64,000 nt of DNA from Syntrophus aciditrophicus SB (lineage in GTDB: Bacteria; Desulfobacterota; Syntrophia; Syntrophales; Syntrophaceae), in contig NC_007759.1 in the NCBI RefSeq assembly GCF_000013405.1, positions 931,001 through 995,000 of the forward strand. Reading direction: 5' to 3'. The notes beneath the pieces were generated by a model that had not been told where the DNA came from, did not search any database, and saw nothing but the letters and a program-made list of their open reading frames with translations. Made by a program: the position numbers and the translations under genes. The number at the start of each line of letters is the position of its first letter. Positions within the stretch are counted from its first letter, which is position 1. Shown one piece after another: positions 54,895-63,220 of this stretch.

Positions 54895-55527
54895 TCACTG
54901 CAAAAAAGGATTATAGATTTTCTCGTGACCTATGGTCGATGTGGAGGTTCTGCCATAGTTGTGTCCCGGCAACACCTGGGTGTCGTCGGGCAGCGTCAGT
55001 AACTTTTCCCTGATTGAGCGGAACATCTGGGAAGCCGAGGAACCGTTCAAATCCGTTCGGCCGACGCTTTCAACGAATAAGGTATCGCCGGTAAAGACAA
55101 ACCCTTTAATATAAAGGCACATTCCTCCTGGAGAGTGTCCCGGGGTATGGATGACCTTCAGGGAAATTTTGCCCACGGTAATCGTATCGCCATCTTTCAC
55201 TGTCATGTCGGCTGGTGGGGAGTCTTCCGCCCCGAACATGTGCAGCAGCATGGGAGAAGTATTGCCCAGCATGCGGGCATCCCCTTCGTGGATAATGATG
55301 GGTGCGTCCGTTCTGGATTTCATTTCCCGGTTTCCACTGATGTGATCAATATGCCCATGTGTATTGACGATGTATTTGATGCGCAGATTGTTTTTCTCGG
55401 CCGTGGCAAGGATGCCGTCAATGTTGTCTGCCGGATCGATGACCAGGGCATCTCCCGTTTCAGAATCGCCGACAAGATAGGCGAAGACAGCCATTGAACC
55501 GACCTGCATCTGCCGAATGACGAGCAT
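54895..55527 (-). CDS. Metallo-beta-lactamase fold hydrolase (glyoxalase II-like)
   Basis: 210 residues from the ATG at 55527 behind AAGGAGG; a longer frame to 55668 has no site. The HxHxDH metal motif is THGHIDHISG near 56-65, then HTPGHSPGGMCLY near 130-142 and FTGDTLFVESVGRTDL near 148-163. These are the binuclear zinc ligands of the glyoxalase II/YcbL subgroup, which hydrolyses thioesters. Gene order (between rsmB and purC) gives no strong hint at the substrate. Confidence 0.9.
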   Translation of the reverse strand: MLVIRQMQVGSMAVFAYLVGDSETGDALVIDPADNIDGILATAEKNNLRIKYIVNTHGHIDHISGNREMKSRTDAPIIIHEGDARMLGNTSPMLLHMFGAEDSPPADMTVKDGDTITVGKISLKVIHTPGHSPGGMCLYIKGFVFTGDTLFVESVGRTDLNGSSASQMFRSIREKLLTLPDDTQVLPGHNYGRTSTSTIGHEKIYNPFLQ

Positions 55528-55664
55528 GGGGACCTCCTTTTTCAGGTGCGCGATTGCACAAAAGAATCGCTGATCGCGAAAAGCGATTTTCGAAACCCCT
55601 ATCATTTTTTTATTTTTGAAGTCAATGGAATTTAAGCTCTTTGATACCGCTGCATGCAGGAATA

Positions 55665-57023
55665 TCACTCTTTAGTCAGAAGAGCTGCGAAAAACCCATC
55701 CATGCCCGAAGTGTCGGGGGCCGTTCTGAAAAAACCGTTTTCGTCGACCAGCGTCGGGTAAGCAAATGAAGCATCAGAGAGCCTGATTTGCCTGAATTCA
55801 TCATGGCGGGAGAGAAATTTTCCGATGAGAAGCTCGTTTTCCTCCGGCAGGATTGTGCAGGTGCTGTAGACAAGGCATCCGCCGCGATGAAGAAAAGCTG
55901 CGGCACGGTTCAGAATCTGTTCCTGGAGGCGGCTGTAGGACGGCAGAGCCCGGGGTTGCAGACGCCATTTGATTTCCGGGTTTCTTCGCAGGGTTCCCAG
56001 TCCTGAGCAGGGGGCGTCAACGAGGATGCGGTCGAACATATTCCGGAATGCTGTTTCATCCTCCATTGTCGAGGCGTCCGCCTGACGGATTTCAATATTG
56101 GAAATCCCCATCCTTGAACTCAGGCGATTCAGGGCTTCAAGCTTTGCCGGATAAAGGTCCACAGCCAGAATGCGTCCCTGATTGCTCATCAGGGACGCCA
56201 GATGCGTTGTTTTAACCCCCGTGCCGCAGCACACGTCAAGGATGGCTTCTCCGGCCGCCGGGGCTACAAGACGGCCAATCAACTGAGACGCCTCATCCTG
56301 AAGAATAAAGAGTCCTTCCCTGCTTGTGGAAGTTAAGCGGAGATGTCGGGGCGGATCGGTAATCAGCAATGCGTCGGGTGAGAAAGAGGATTCGGAAACG
56401 GTGAATCCCTCATGTTCGAGGATTTCCTTCAGCGTGGACCGGTCTGCTTTAAGCGAATTGACACGAATCGCCACTGGCGGTACCTGATTGTTGGCCATGC
56501 AGAGCGAGCGGCACCGTTCCGTACCGTAAACTGACAACCAACGGCGAACCAGCCAGGGAGGATGGGAGTGCATGACGGCGATGTGTTCGACGGGAGTCTT
56601 CTGAAAGTCTGGATAGGAGAGTTCATTGGCTGACACTTTTCGCACGGCGTTTCTCAGGAGGGCATTGACCAGTTTTTCCCTGCCGGGATAACGCAGTTTG
56701 GCCAGCTCAACAGCTTCGTCGACCAGGGCGAAAGCGGGGATCCTTTCCATGAAAAGGAATTGATACAGGGCGGTTCTCAATATGTTTCGAATCCCTCCCT
56801 GCATGGACGAAAAACGTCCCTGATAAAGCTGCTGAATGATCCAGTCCAGGCGGCCTCTCATTCTCAGGGTGCCATAAACCAGGGAAGTCAGGAGATGGCG
56901 GTCCGGGGCGCTGTCAAGGAGGTGGTCGCGGAGGAAGGCATCAAGAAGGGGTTCTGCGAAAGCCCCTGTTGTATCGATACGATCCAGAATTTCGACAGCC
57001 AGACTGCGCGGCGAGATTTTCAC
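55665..57023 (-). CDS. rsmB: 16S rRNA m5C967 methyltransferase RsmB
   Basis: About 452 residues from the GTG at 57023, one base past the fmt stop; a frame to 57080 extends into fmt. An N-terminal NusB-like domain (RSLAVEILDRIDTTGAFAEPLLD, VYGTLRMRGRLDWIIQQL) is followed by the Fmu methyltransferase domain with ILDVCCGTGVKTTHLA, DRILVDAPCSGLGTLRRNPEIKW (Cys near 343) and LVYSTCTILPEEN (catalytic Cys near 398). It methylates C967 of 16S rRNA. Coupled to fmt, a common bacterial arrangement. Confidence 0.94.
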   Translation of the reverse strand: MKISPRSLAVEILDRIDTTGAFAEPLLDAFLRDHLLDSAPDRHLLTSLVYGTLRMRGRLDWIIQQLYQGRFSSMQGGIRNILRTALYQFLFMERIPAFALVDEAVELAKLRYPGREKLVNALLRNAVRKVSANELSYPDFQKTPVEHIAVMHSHPPWLVRRWLSVYGTERCRSLCMANNQVPPVAIRVNSLKADRSTLKEILEHEGFTVSESSFSPDALLITDPPRHLRLTSTSREGLFILQDEASQLIGRLVAPAAGEAILDVCCGTGVKTTHLASLMSNQGRILAVDLYPAKLEALNRLSSRMGISNIEIRQADASTMEDETAFRNMFDRILVDAPCSGLGTLRRNPEIKWRLQPRALPSYSRLQEQILNRAAAFLHRGGCLVYSTCTILPEENELLIGKFLSRHDEFRQIRLSDASFAYPTLVDENGFFRTAPDTSGMDGFFAALLTKE

Positions 57024-57024
57024 T

Positions 57025-57963
57025 TCAGCCCAGCACCGTCCCGGTTGAGAGCTTGTGCCCGCGGAGAAAATCGGAAACATTCATTCTTTTCCGGTTTTCC
57101 ATCTGAACATCCTGCAAAACGACATAACCGTTTCCCGCGGTCACCTGCAATCCCTGATCCGTCAATTTTCCGACCTCGCCGGGTTGTCCGGGTACGGACT
57201 GTTCGATTCCTGCGGCCGCGAAGATCTTCAGGGTTTTGCCGTTTAGAAAGGTATAGGCTCCAGGGGCAGGGGACAATCCCCGTATGCGGTTGGCGATGGT
57301 TGAAACCTCTTCGCTCCAGCGGATCAGGCCGTCCTCCTTTTTCAGCATCGGCGCGTAGGAACTGAGAGAATCTTCCTGAGGGTTGCGGGGCGCCTGATGT
57401 GCTTCAAGCAGCCGCACCGCTCGAAGGAGCAGATCCGCTCCCAGATTGGAAAGGCGATCGTGCAGGATGCCGAAGTTTTCCTCAGGGGGAATAGGAGTCT
57501 CTTCCTGGAGCAGGATATCGCCTGTATCCAGCCCTTCATCCATGTACATGATGGTGACGCCGGTTCTGGTTTCACCATGAATAAGCGTCCAGTTGATCGG
57601 CGCGGCGCCGCGATACCTGGGGAGCAGTGAAGGATGGACGTTGATGCATCCCAGGGGAGGAAAATCCAGGACAGTTTTGGGCAGGATCTGTCCGAAGGCG
57701 GCAACGACGATCAGGTCCGGGGAAATCTTTTCCAGGATTTCCAGAAAAGCCGGGTCTTTGATCCCTGGAGGCTGCAGAACCGGGATCTGGTAACTCGTCG
57801 CCGCGATTTTAACAGGAGGAGCCACCAATTGCTTTCCCCGTCCTTTCGGGCGGTCCGGCTGAGTGACCACGGCAGCGATGGGATACCCGTTCCTGACCAG
57901 GATTTCCAGTGAAGGCAACGCGAATTCGGGGGTTCCCATGAACAATATACTGATTTTCGCCAT
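57025..57963 (-). CDS. fmt: Methionyl-tRNA formyltransferase
   Basis: 312 residues. It formylates initiator Met-tRNA. Seen: FMGTPEFALPSLEILV at the start, VVTQPDRPKGRGKQL, the active-site region CINVHPSLLPRYRGAAPINWTLIHGE near 105-130 (Asn, His and the later Asp in YMDEGLDTGDIL), and the C-terminal tRNA-binding domain. The usual partner def (deformylase) is not next to it here. Directly followed by rsmB. Confidence 0.96.
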   Translation of the reverse strand: MAKISILFMGTPEFALPSLEILVRNGYPIAAVVTQPDRPKGRGKQLVAPPVKIAATSYQIPVLQPPGIKDPAFLEILEKISPDLIVVAAFGQILPKTVLDFPPLGCINVHPSLLPRYRGAAPINWTLIHGETRTGVTIMYMDEGLDTGDILLQEETPIPPEENFGILHDRLSNLGADLLLRAVRLLEAHQAPRNPQEDSLSSYAPMLKKEDGLIRWSEEVSTIANRIRGLSPAPGAYTFLNGKTLKIFAAAGIEQSVPGQPGEVGKLTDQGLQVTAGNGYVVLQDVQMENRKRMNVSDFLRGHKLSTGTVLG

Positions 57964-57968
57964 CTCGA

Positions 57969-58250
57969 CTAAGACATGCTGAAACGGCCTTCCGCATCAG
58001 CAAGAGCAATGTTGACCTCAAGAACCTCATAATTGCCGTTCTTTTCCAGATTTACCTTAATCTGGCTGTCGGACACCTCGACGTATTTTCTGACGACATC
58101 CAGCAGTTCTTTCTGCAGAAGGGGAAGAAAATCAAGAGTACGGCGGCTGAGACCGTTGCGTTCGTGGGCCACGATTATCTGCAAGCGCTCTTTAGCGATA
58201 GAAGCGCTTCTTCTTTTTTGCAGGGAACGTAAGTAGTCAAGGATACTCAT
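57969..58250 (-). CDS. minE: Cell division topological specificity factor MinE
   Basis: 93 residues from the ATG at 58250 (MSILDYLRS), one base after the minD stop. The N-terminal helix binding MinD ([14 protein letters not shown]) and the C-terminal dimerisation domain ([25 protein letters not shown]) are typical. MinE drives MinCD oscillation and limits it to the poles. Standard minC-minD-minE order. Confidence 0.95.
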   Translation of the reverse strand: MSILDYLRSLQKRRSASIAKERLQIIVAHERNGLSRRTLDFLPLLQKELLDVVRKYVEVSDSQIKVNLEKNGNYEVLEVNIALADAEGRFSMS

Positions 58251-58251
58251 G

Positions 58252-59055
58252 CTATTTCCCAAATAAACGAGCAAATAAGCTTTTTTTGTTCATGTACCGT
58301 AGTGGACGATCCTCGCCGAGAAACCGCGCGACCACATCCAGATAGGCCTGTCCCGCATCGCTTTTATCATCCAGGGTCACCGGAATGCCGGCATTGGATG
58401 CCTGAAGCACCGATGGCGATTCCGGGATAATGCCCAGCAGGGGGATCGCTAAAATTTCCTGAATATCCTTGGCGCTGAGCATGTCGCCGGTGTTAACCCT
58501 TTTGGGGAAGTACCGGGTAACAAGCAGGTGCGTTTGAATGGGATCATCCCCGTTCTTGGCCCTGTGGGTCTTGCTCGACAGAATGCCGATGATTCGATCG
58601 GAATCGCGCACGGAAGACACTTCCGGGTTGGTTACGATAATGGCTTCGTCGGCAAAATACATGGCCATGATTGCGCCGTGTTCAATTCCGGCAGGCGAGT
58701 CGCAGACTATATAATCAAAGCGTTCTTGCAGTTCCGCAAAAACAGCTTCAATGCCCTTTACGGTAAGCGCTTCCTTGTCTCGGGTCTGCGATGCGGGCAG
58801 GATAAAGAGATTTTCAACCCGTTTGTCTTTGATCAATGCCTGATTGAGGTTTCCCTCCCCATTGATGACATTGATGAAGTCATAAACAACACGCCGCTCG
58901 CACCCCATGATCAGGTCCAGATTACGCAATCCGATGTCAAAATCGATGACAACCGTCCGGTGCCCGCGCAACGCGAGTCCTGTAGACAACGCGGCGCTGG
59001 TCGTGGTTTTACCCACGCCACCTTTCCCAGAGGTAACAACAATTATTTTAGCCAA
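58252..59055 (-). CDS. minD: Septum site-determining ATPase MinD
   Basis: 267 residues. Deviant Walker [21 protein letters not shown] near 8-27, [31 protein letters not shown], and a C-terminal amphipathic helix (LFARLFGK) that binds the membrane. MinD recruits MinC to block FtsZ rings away from midcell. Lies 111 bases after minC and one base before minE. Confidence 0.96.
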   Translation of the reverse strand: MAKIIVVTSGKGGVGKTTTSAALSTGLALRGHRTVVIDFDIGLRNLDLIMGCERRVVYDFINVINGEGNLNQALIKDKRVENLFILPASQTRDKEALTVKGIEAVFAELQERFDYIVCDSPAGIEHGAIMAMYFADEAIIVTNPEVSSVRDSDRIIGILSSKTHRAKNGDDPIQTHLLVTRYFPKRVNTGDMLSAKDIQEILAIPLLGIIPESPSVLQASNAGIPVTLDDKSDAGQAYLDVVARFLGEDRPLRYMNKKSLFARLFGK

Positions 59056-59166
59056 GCAAATATCTCCTTAAAACAGAATGCATTTTCCCCAAATTTCAGA
59101 ATTTATAAAACAAGAACATTCTTGAATGCCCGGTCGGGATTTCCGGGATGTCTCCCTTACAGTCAG

Positions 59167-59946
59167 TTAGATTTCAAAAGGTTGAATCTTCAAACGATCG
59201 TTTTCAAGAAAAATATGAACAGGCTTTCCTCTCACAGAATCTTCAAAGTCTTCATTGAGCATATACTGACCTGCCACGGCCACCAGTTCTGCGTCAAAGT
59301 ATCGGCAAAAAATCCGGGCTTCTGAGTATCCGTGAACTCCGGCAATGGCGCGTCCGCGCAACGGACCATAAACATGGATATTTTTCCCTGCAAGAATTTC
59401 CGCCCCGGGATTGACCGCGGCCAGCACCACCAGATCGCCCTGAAGCGCTGCAACCTGTTGACCTGAGCGGACAGGCTGGGTAAAAACCTTGTCCCGGGTC
59501 GCCTGGACAGCGACCTCTGTCTGAGGTTCTCCCCTTGAAGACGCGGGTTTTGCATCGGGAAGAATTCCCAGGGAAAGATTCAATGCCGCCTGCTGCTGTT
59601 GGACGTTGCCCCCCCTTACTCCGACAGGAACCAGACCGTGTTTCCGGAATAAATCCGAAAGGTGTGATAAATCTACTGGAACGCTGGTATTCTGCAGGGC
59701 ATGAAGATCGATCACAATGGGAGCGTTTTTGAAAAAATTTTTTGCCCCGGAGATTTTTTCGGTGAACTGTTGTTCAATGAGGTTCCTGTCACTGTCAAAC
59801 AAATACAAAACCATCAACGACAGAAGATTGCCTTTTAATTCAAGAACAGGCTTATGTGCAACGGATGGGGACATGGCATCTCGCTGGAACATCCCGCCAG
59901 CCGATGGTTCCGGAACATCCTGCCCGACTTTTGGTTTTTGCATCAA
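59167..59946 (-). CDS. minC: Septum formation inhibitor MinC
   Basis: 259 residues. The N-terminal domain (about 30-120) has VLELKGNLLSLMVLYLFD and VIDLHALQNTSVPVDL; the C-terminal beta-helix has QQVAALQGDLVVLAAVNPGAEILAG and IHVYGPLRGRAIAGVHGY, ending ARIFCRYFDAELVAVAGQY. It blocks FtsZ polymerisation. The start at 59946 gives a low-complexity N-terminal extension; an ATG encoding MSPSVAHKPV about 25 codons in is the alternative. Confidence 0.93.
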   Translation of the reverse strand: MMQKPKVGQDVPEPSAGGMFQRDAMSPSVAHKPVLELKGNLLSLMVLYLFDSDRNLIEQQFTEKISGAKNFFKNAPIVIDLHALQNTSVPVDLSHLSDLFRKHGLVPVGVRGGNVQQQQAALNLSLGILPDAKPASSRGEPQTEVAVQATRDKVFTQPVRSGQQVAALQGDLVVLAAVNPGAEILAGKNIHVYGPLRGRAIAGVHGYSEARIFCRYFDAELVAVAGQYMLNEDFEDSVRGKPVHIFLENDRLKIQPFEI

Positions 59947-60339
59947 CTCTGCAGGTGAACCAGATCCATAAATGCGGTTTGTTACTTTATAATAGATAAT
60001 TTAATTGGGTTGGCTGACTATAATGGGAAGGTTATTTTGTGTCAAGGAAATTAGAACTGCCGGAGGAAATTTTATTATGCTGGATGACCGATCCTGAAAC
60101 GGTCTGAAACATATATAGAATTCAGAAGGTTTCAACCGCGCGGCGTGCGCGTTTTCTTGATGGCTTTACAGACATGGCCGGATGCAGGATTGGAAAGAGG
60201 AGACGGAAAACAATTATTTTTCATTGGCTCTCCCTCCGGTGGATTATTTTTTCATTTTCTTATAAGAACCGGAACGCCGTGCTGAGGCTGAGTGAGTATC
60301 ATGTTGATTTTGCTGAATGTTGAGCTGAGGAGGAGATTC
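59947..60339. other. Divergent intergenic region minC / L,D-transpeptidase gene
   Basis: 393 bases without a supported gene; promoters for both sides are expected. Confidence 0.4.
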
Positions 60340-61104
60340 ATGAAGAACGATTGGAAGCGAAAATGGTGTGGATTATACGGCTTGCTGATGATTTTTTCCT
60401 GTGCCGGCGCCCCGGCGGTAAACGTACCCCCGGCGAAAATGGCATCGCGTCAGGCCATTGTGGTCAAGACAGCCGGCTGGAATGCTTCGGAGGCCGTACT
60501 TCAGGCCTATGAACGGGAGTCGGAATACTCATCCTGGGTTGCCGTCGGCCGGAAAATCCCGGTTGTTGCAGGGCGAAATGGAATGGGATGGGGCGACGGT
60601 CTTCACCAGGCAGGCGATGCGAAATCAGGGCCGGTAAAGAGGGAGGGGGATGGACGCGCTCCGGCGGGGATCTTCCGTCTCGGTTCCGCGTTCGGTTATG
60701 ACCGGGCGGAAATGACGTCGTGGATCAGAATTCCTTATAAACAGATGACCGCCGCCCACCGGTGCGTCAATGATGTGCATTCGATTTATTATAACCGGAT
60801 TGTCGATGCCGGCCAGGTCAGGCCGGACTGGTCCAGCAGCGAGGAGATGCTGCGGAGGGACAATTTATATCATTTGGGGATTGTTGTTGATCATAATGTC
60901 GATCCGGTGGCCTCCGGGAGGGGCTCCTGCATTTTTCTTCATGTCTGGGAGGGACCTGCACGAGGTACATCGGGATGTACGGCCATGGATAAAGAGGATC
61001 TGGAACTGCTGCTTCTCTGGCTGCTTCCGGAAGCCGGGCCTGTCCTTGTCCAGCTTCCGGAAGCAGAGTATGCAAAGATTCGGGACGTTTGGGGTCTTCC
61101 ATGA
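60340..61104 (+). CDS. L,D-transpeptidase (YkuD)-like lipoprotein
   Basis: 254 residues from the ATG at 60340 behind GAGGAGGAG. The N-terminal signal ends IFSC, a near-lipobox. A YkuD-type core has GRAPAGIFRLGSAFGYD, YHLGIVVDHN, and the active-site IFLHVWEGPARGTSGCTAM with His near 203 and catalytic Cys near 213. YkuD enzymes cross-link or trim peptidoglycan. The spacing HVW-(x)n-GTSGC fits the shortened variant seen in many deltaproteobacterial proteins. Single gene. Confidence 0.87.
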   Translation: MKNDWKRKWCGLYGLLMIFSCAGAPAVNVPPAKMASRQAIVVKTAGWNASEAVLQAYERESEYSSWVAVGRKIPVVAGRNGMGWGDGLHQAGDAKSGPVKREGDGRAPAGIFRLGSAFGYDRAEMTSWIRIPYKQMTAAHRCVNDVHSIYYNRIVDAGQVRPDWSSSEEMLRRDNLYHLGIVVDHNVDPVASGRGSCIFLHVWEGPARGTSGCTAMDKEDLELLLLWLLPEAGPVLVQLPEAEYAKIRDVWGLP

Positions 61105-61649
61105 GAATTTGAGAATCGGGGTGTCAATGGGGAGCAGGGGGGGGGAGAACGAGACCATGCAGGGCAGATTTTTTTGAGACCCAGGTCGTGCCGGTTCGAA
61201 CTGTGAGAAAAAATAAAAATGCTTTGACAGGGTCAGCTTCATATGTTAGGTGACAGAACCACTTCAGACGAAGCGAAGATTTGTCTGTCCAAGATGCTGT
61301 ATTTGCAAACTTTATGCTTCATGGCGATACCCAGCCGGTTAAACCGTCCGGACAGGAATGTCGGGGCGGCACAGGATGAAAGCTCATTTCATGAGAACTC
61401 AGAAGACAAAACAGTTTGAAGCGTGCACAAGCAGGTATTCCCGCTATTATTACTTTTATTATTACTATTATAACATGATGCGCTTGTGAGCCTGTCTCGC
61501 TGATAAGACAAGAGCGCCGAGCCATGGCCTTTCTTGTTTTCAGGCCATGGGGATTTTCTCTATGGCTTTTTTGGAATTTTTCATGATCCTGCTTCAGCCC
61601 TGCGGCGGCAATAGAAATTCAATAGCTAACCCTTATTAAGGAGGATTTT
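61105..61649. other. Leader region of tyrosine phenol-lyase
   Basis: 545 bases without an established gene. It holds a hairpin and a possible leader peptide (61524-61586). An A/T-rich repeat TTATTATTACTTTTATTATTACTATTATAA lies at about 61443-61473. Confidence 0.4.
61522..61550 (+). promoter_or_regulatory. Hairpin in the tpl leader
   Basis: CCATGGCCT and AGGCCATGG form a 9-bp perfect stem with an 11-base loop, 100 bases before the lyase start. A T-rich stretch (GGATTTTCTC ... GGCTTTTTTGG) follows. The ATG of a 20-codon Trp-containing frame lies inside the left arm. Confidence 0.45.
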
Positions 61650-63095
61650 ATGAACATCAGACTGTCCAACGGGAAGCTGCTCCCTGTGGAAATGCACAAG
61701 ATCAAGATCGTCCAGCAAACGAGACTGCCCTCGGCCGATGAGCGCCTGAGGGCTATGGAGGAGGCCGGCTACAATACCTTCCTGCTTCGAACCCGCGATG
61801 TCTTTCTGGATATGTTGACGGATAGCGGCACCAATGCCATGAGCGATAATCAGTTGGGCGCCATGATGGTGGCCGATGATGCCTACGCCGGCAGTGAAAG
61901 CTTCTACAAGTTGCAGGATGCCGTCAATGAGGTCTTCGGCCTTCCTTATTTGCTTCCGGCGCATCAAGGCCGTGCAGCGGAACACCTGTTGGCCAAGGTT
62001 TTAGTCAAACCTGGCGATGTTGTTCCCATGAACTATCATTTTACGACTACCAAGGCCCACTTCACACTGGCCGGAGGGACGGTGCTGGAAATCTTTACGG
62101 ATGAAGCCTTGAATACGGACAGCAAAGAGTTCTTCAAAGGCAATATTGATACAGATAAATTTCTCGATGTGATCAAAACCTACGGATCAGAACGTATCTC
62201 CTTTGTTCGGATGGAGGCCACGACCAATCTTCTGGGTGGCCAGCCTTTTTCCATGGCCAATTACAAGAAAGTGAAGGAAATCGCCGCGGCGAACAACATC
62301 AAACTCGTTCTCGACGCCAGTCTGATTTCCGAACAGGCCTATTTCATCAAGCAGCGGGAAGACGGCTATAAGGATCGATCCATCGCTGAGATTATCTGGG
62401 AACTTGCAGACATCGCGGATATCGTTTACCTGTCGGGACGGAAGAGCTGTGCTGTCCGTGGCGGGTTTATCGCCACGAAGCGTAAGGATATTTTTGATAC
62501 CATTCTTCCCTGGCTTCCCGTTTATGAAGGATTTGCAACCTACGGCGGCATGTCCACAAAAGAGATCGAGGCCATGGCTGTAGGCATCCGGGAAATGACT
62601 CAATACAGTGTGGCGAGCAGTTCGGCGGATATGATCCAGTATTTTGCTGAACAATTAAAGACACGGGGCATTCCCGTGGTGACGCCTCCGGGGGGGCTGG
62701 CCTGTCACATTGATGCCCGCCGCTTTCTTCCGGACATCCCTCCCTCCAAGTATATTGCCGCCTCCCTGACTTCGGCCGTCTACCTCATATCCGGGGCAAG
62801 GGGGATGGAACGGGGCACCATGTCCGAGCAACGTGACCCGGATGGCAATGAGGTCTTTTCAGATCTGGAACTCCTGAGGCTTGCTGTGCCGCGCCGAACC
62901 TACACCCTTGCGCAAATCGATTACGTCGTTGATCGGGTGGCCTGGCTCGCAAATCACCGGGATCTGATCAAGGGGTTGATCTTTTATGAAGAACCGCCTA
63001 TCCTGCGCTTCTTCTTCGGCAAGATGAGGGCCATTGACAACTGGGGCGCCAAGCTCGTGGAAGCCTTCAAAAATGATTTTGGGCCGGAGCTGTAA
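61650..63095 (+). CDS. tpl: Tyrosine phenol-lyase (beta-eliminating lyase)
   Basis: 481 residues, PLP-dependent. It splits tyrosine to phenol, pyruvate and ammonia (the paralogue tryptophanase acts on tryptophan). The residues that separate the two point to tyrosine phenol-lyase: FTTT near 131-134 (tryptophanase has an Asp here) and MERG near 386-389 with the Arg that contacts the tyrosine ring (tryptophanase has VEIG). The PLP lysine is in YLSGRKSC near 265; the neighbouring Lys of known enzymes is Arg here. LTDSGTNAMSD and AYAGSE are family motifs. A good AAGGAGG precedes the ATG. Substrate preference is inferred from these residues. Confidence 0.9.
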   Translation: MNIRLSNGKLLPVEMHKIKIVQQTRLPSADERLRAMEEAGYNTFLLRTRDVFLDMLTDSGTNAMSDNQLGAMMVADDAYAGSESFYKLQDAVNEVFGLPYLLPAHQGRAAEHLLAKVLVKPGDVVPMNYHFTTTKAHFTLAGGTVLEIFTDEALNTDSKEFFKGNIDTDKFLDVIKTYGSERISFVRMEATTNLLGGQPFSMANYKKVKEIAAANNIKLVLDASLISEQAYFIKQREDGYKDRSIAEIIWELADIADIVYLSGRKSCAVRGGFIATKRKDIFDTILPWLPVYEGFATYGGMSTKEIEAMAVGIREMTQYSVASSSADMIQYFAEQLKTRGIPVVTPPGGLACHIDARRFLPDIPPSKYIAASLTSAVYLISGARGMERGTMSEQRDPDGNEVFSDLELLRLAVPRRTYTLAQIDYVVDRVAWLANHRDLIKGLIFYEEPPILRFFFGKMRAIDNWGAKLVEAFKNDFGPEL

Positions 63096-63111
63096 GATAT
63101 CAGACGATACC

Positions 63112-63160
63112 AAGAATTCAGTGCGTTCAGGAAATGGATTTCTGAACGCACTGAATTCTT
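63112..63160. terminator. 19-bp perfect hairpin terminator between tpl and ABC permease
   Basis: AAGAATTCAGTGCGTTCAG pairs perfectly with its complement across an 11-base loop, 16 bases past the tpl stop and 61 before the end of the convergent permease gene. The stem ends in TTC-TTT-AAAAAA, giving T-tracts in both directions, as in a two-way terminator. Confidence 0.85.
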
Positions 63161-63220
63161 TAAAAAACCATTTTCAAATTTAAAAAGGTTCCATGGTTTC
63201 CCGACTTTCGGAACCGGATA

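Noticed and set aside
61650-63095. Annotation as tryptophanase
   Set aside because: The positions that distinguish the two lyases (FTTT, MERG) fit tyrosine phenol-lyase better.
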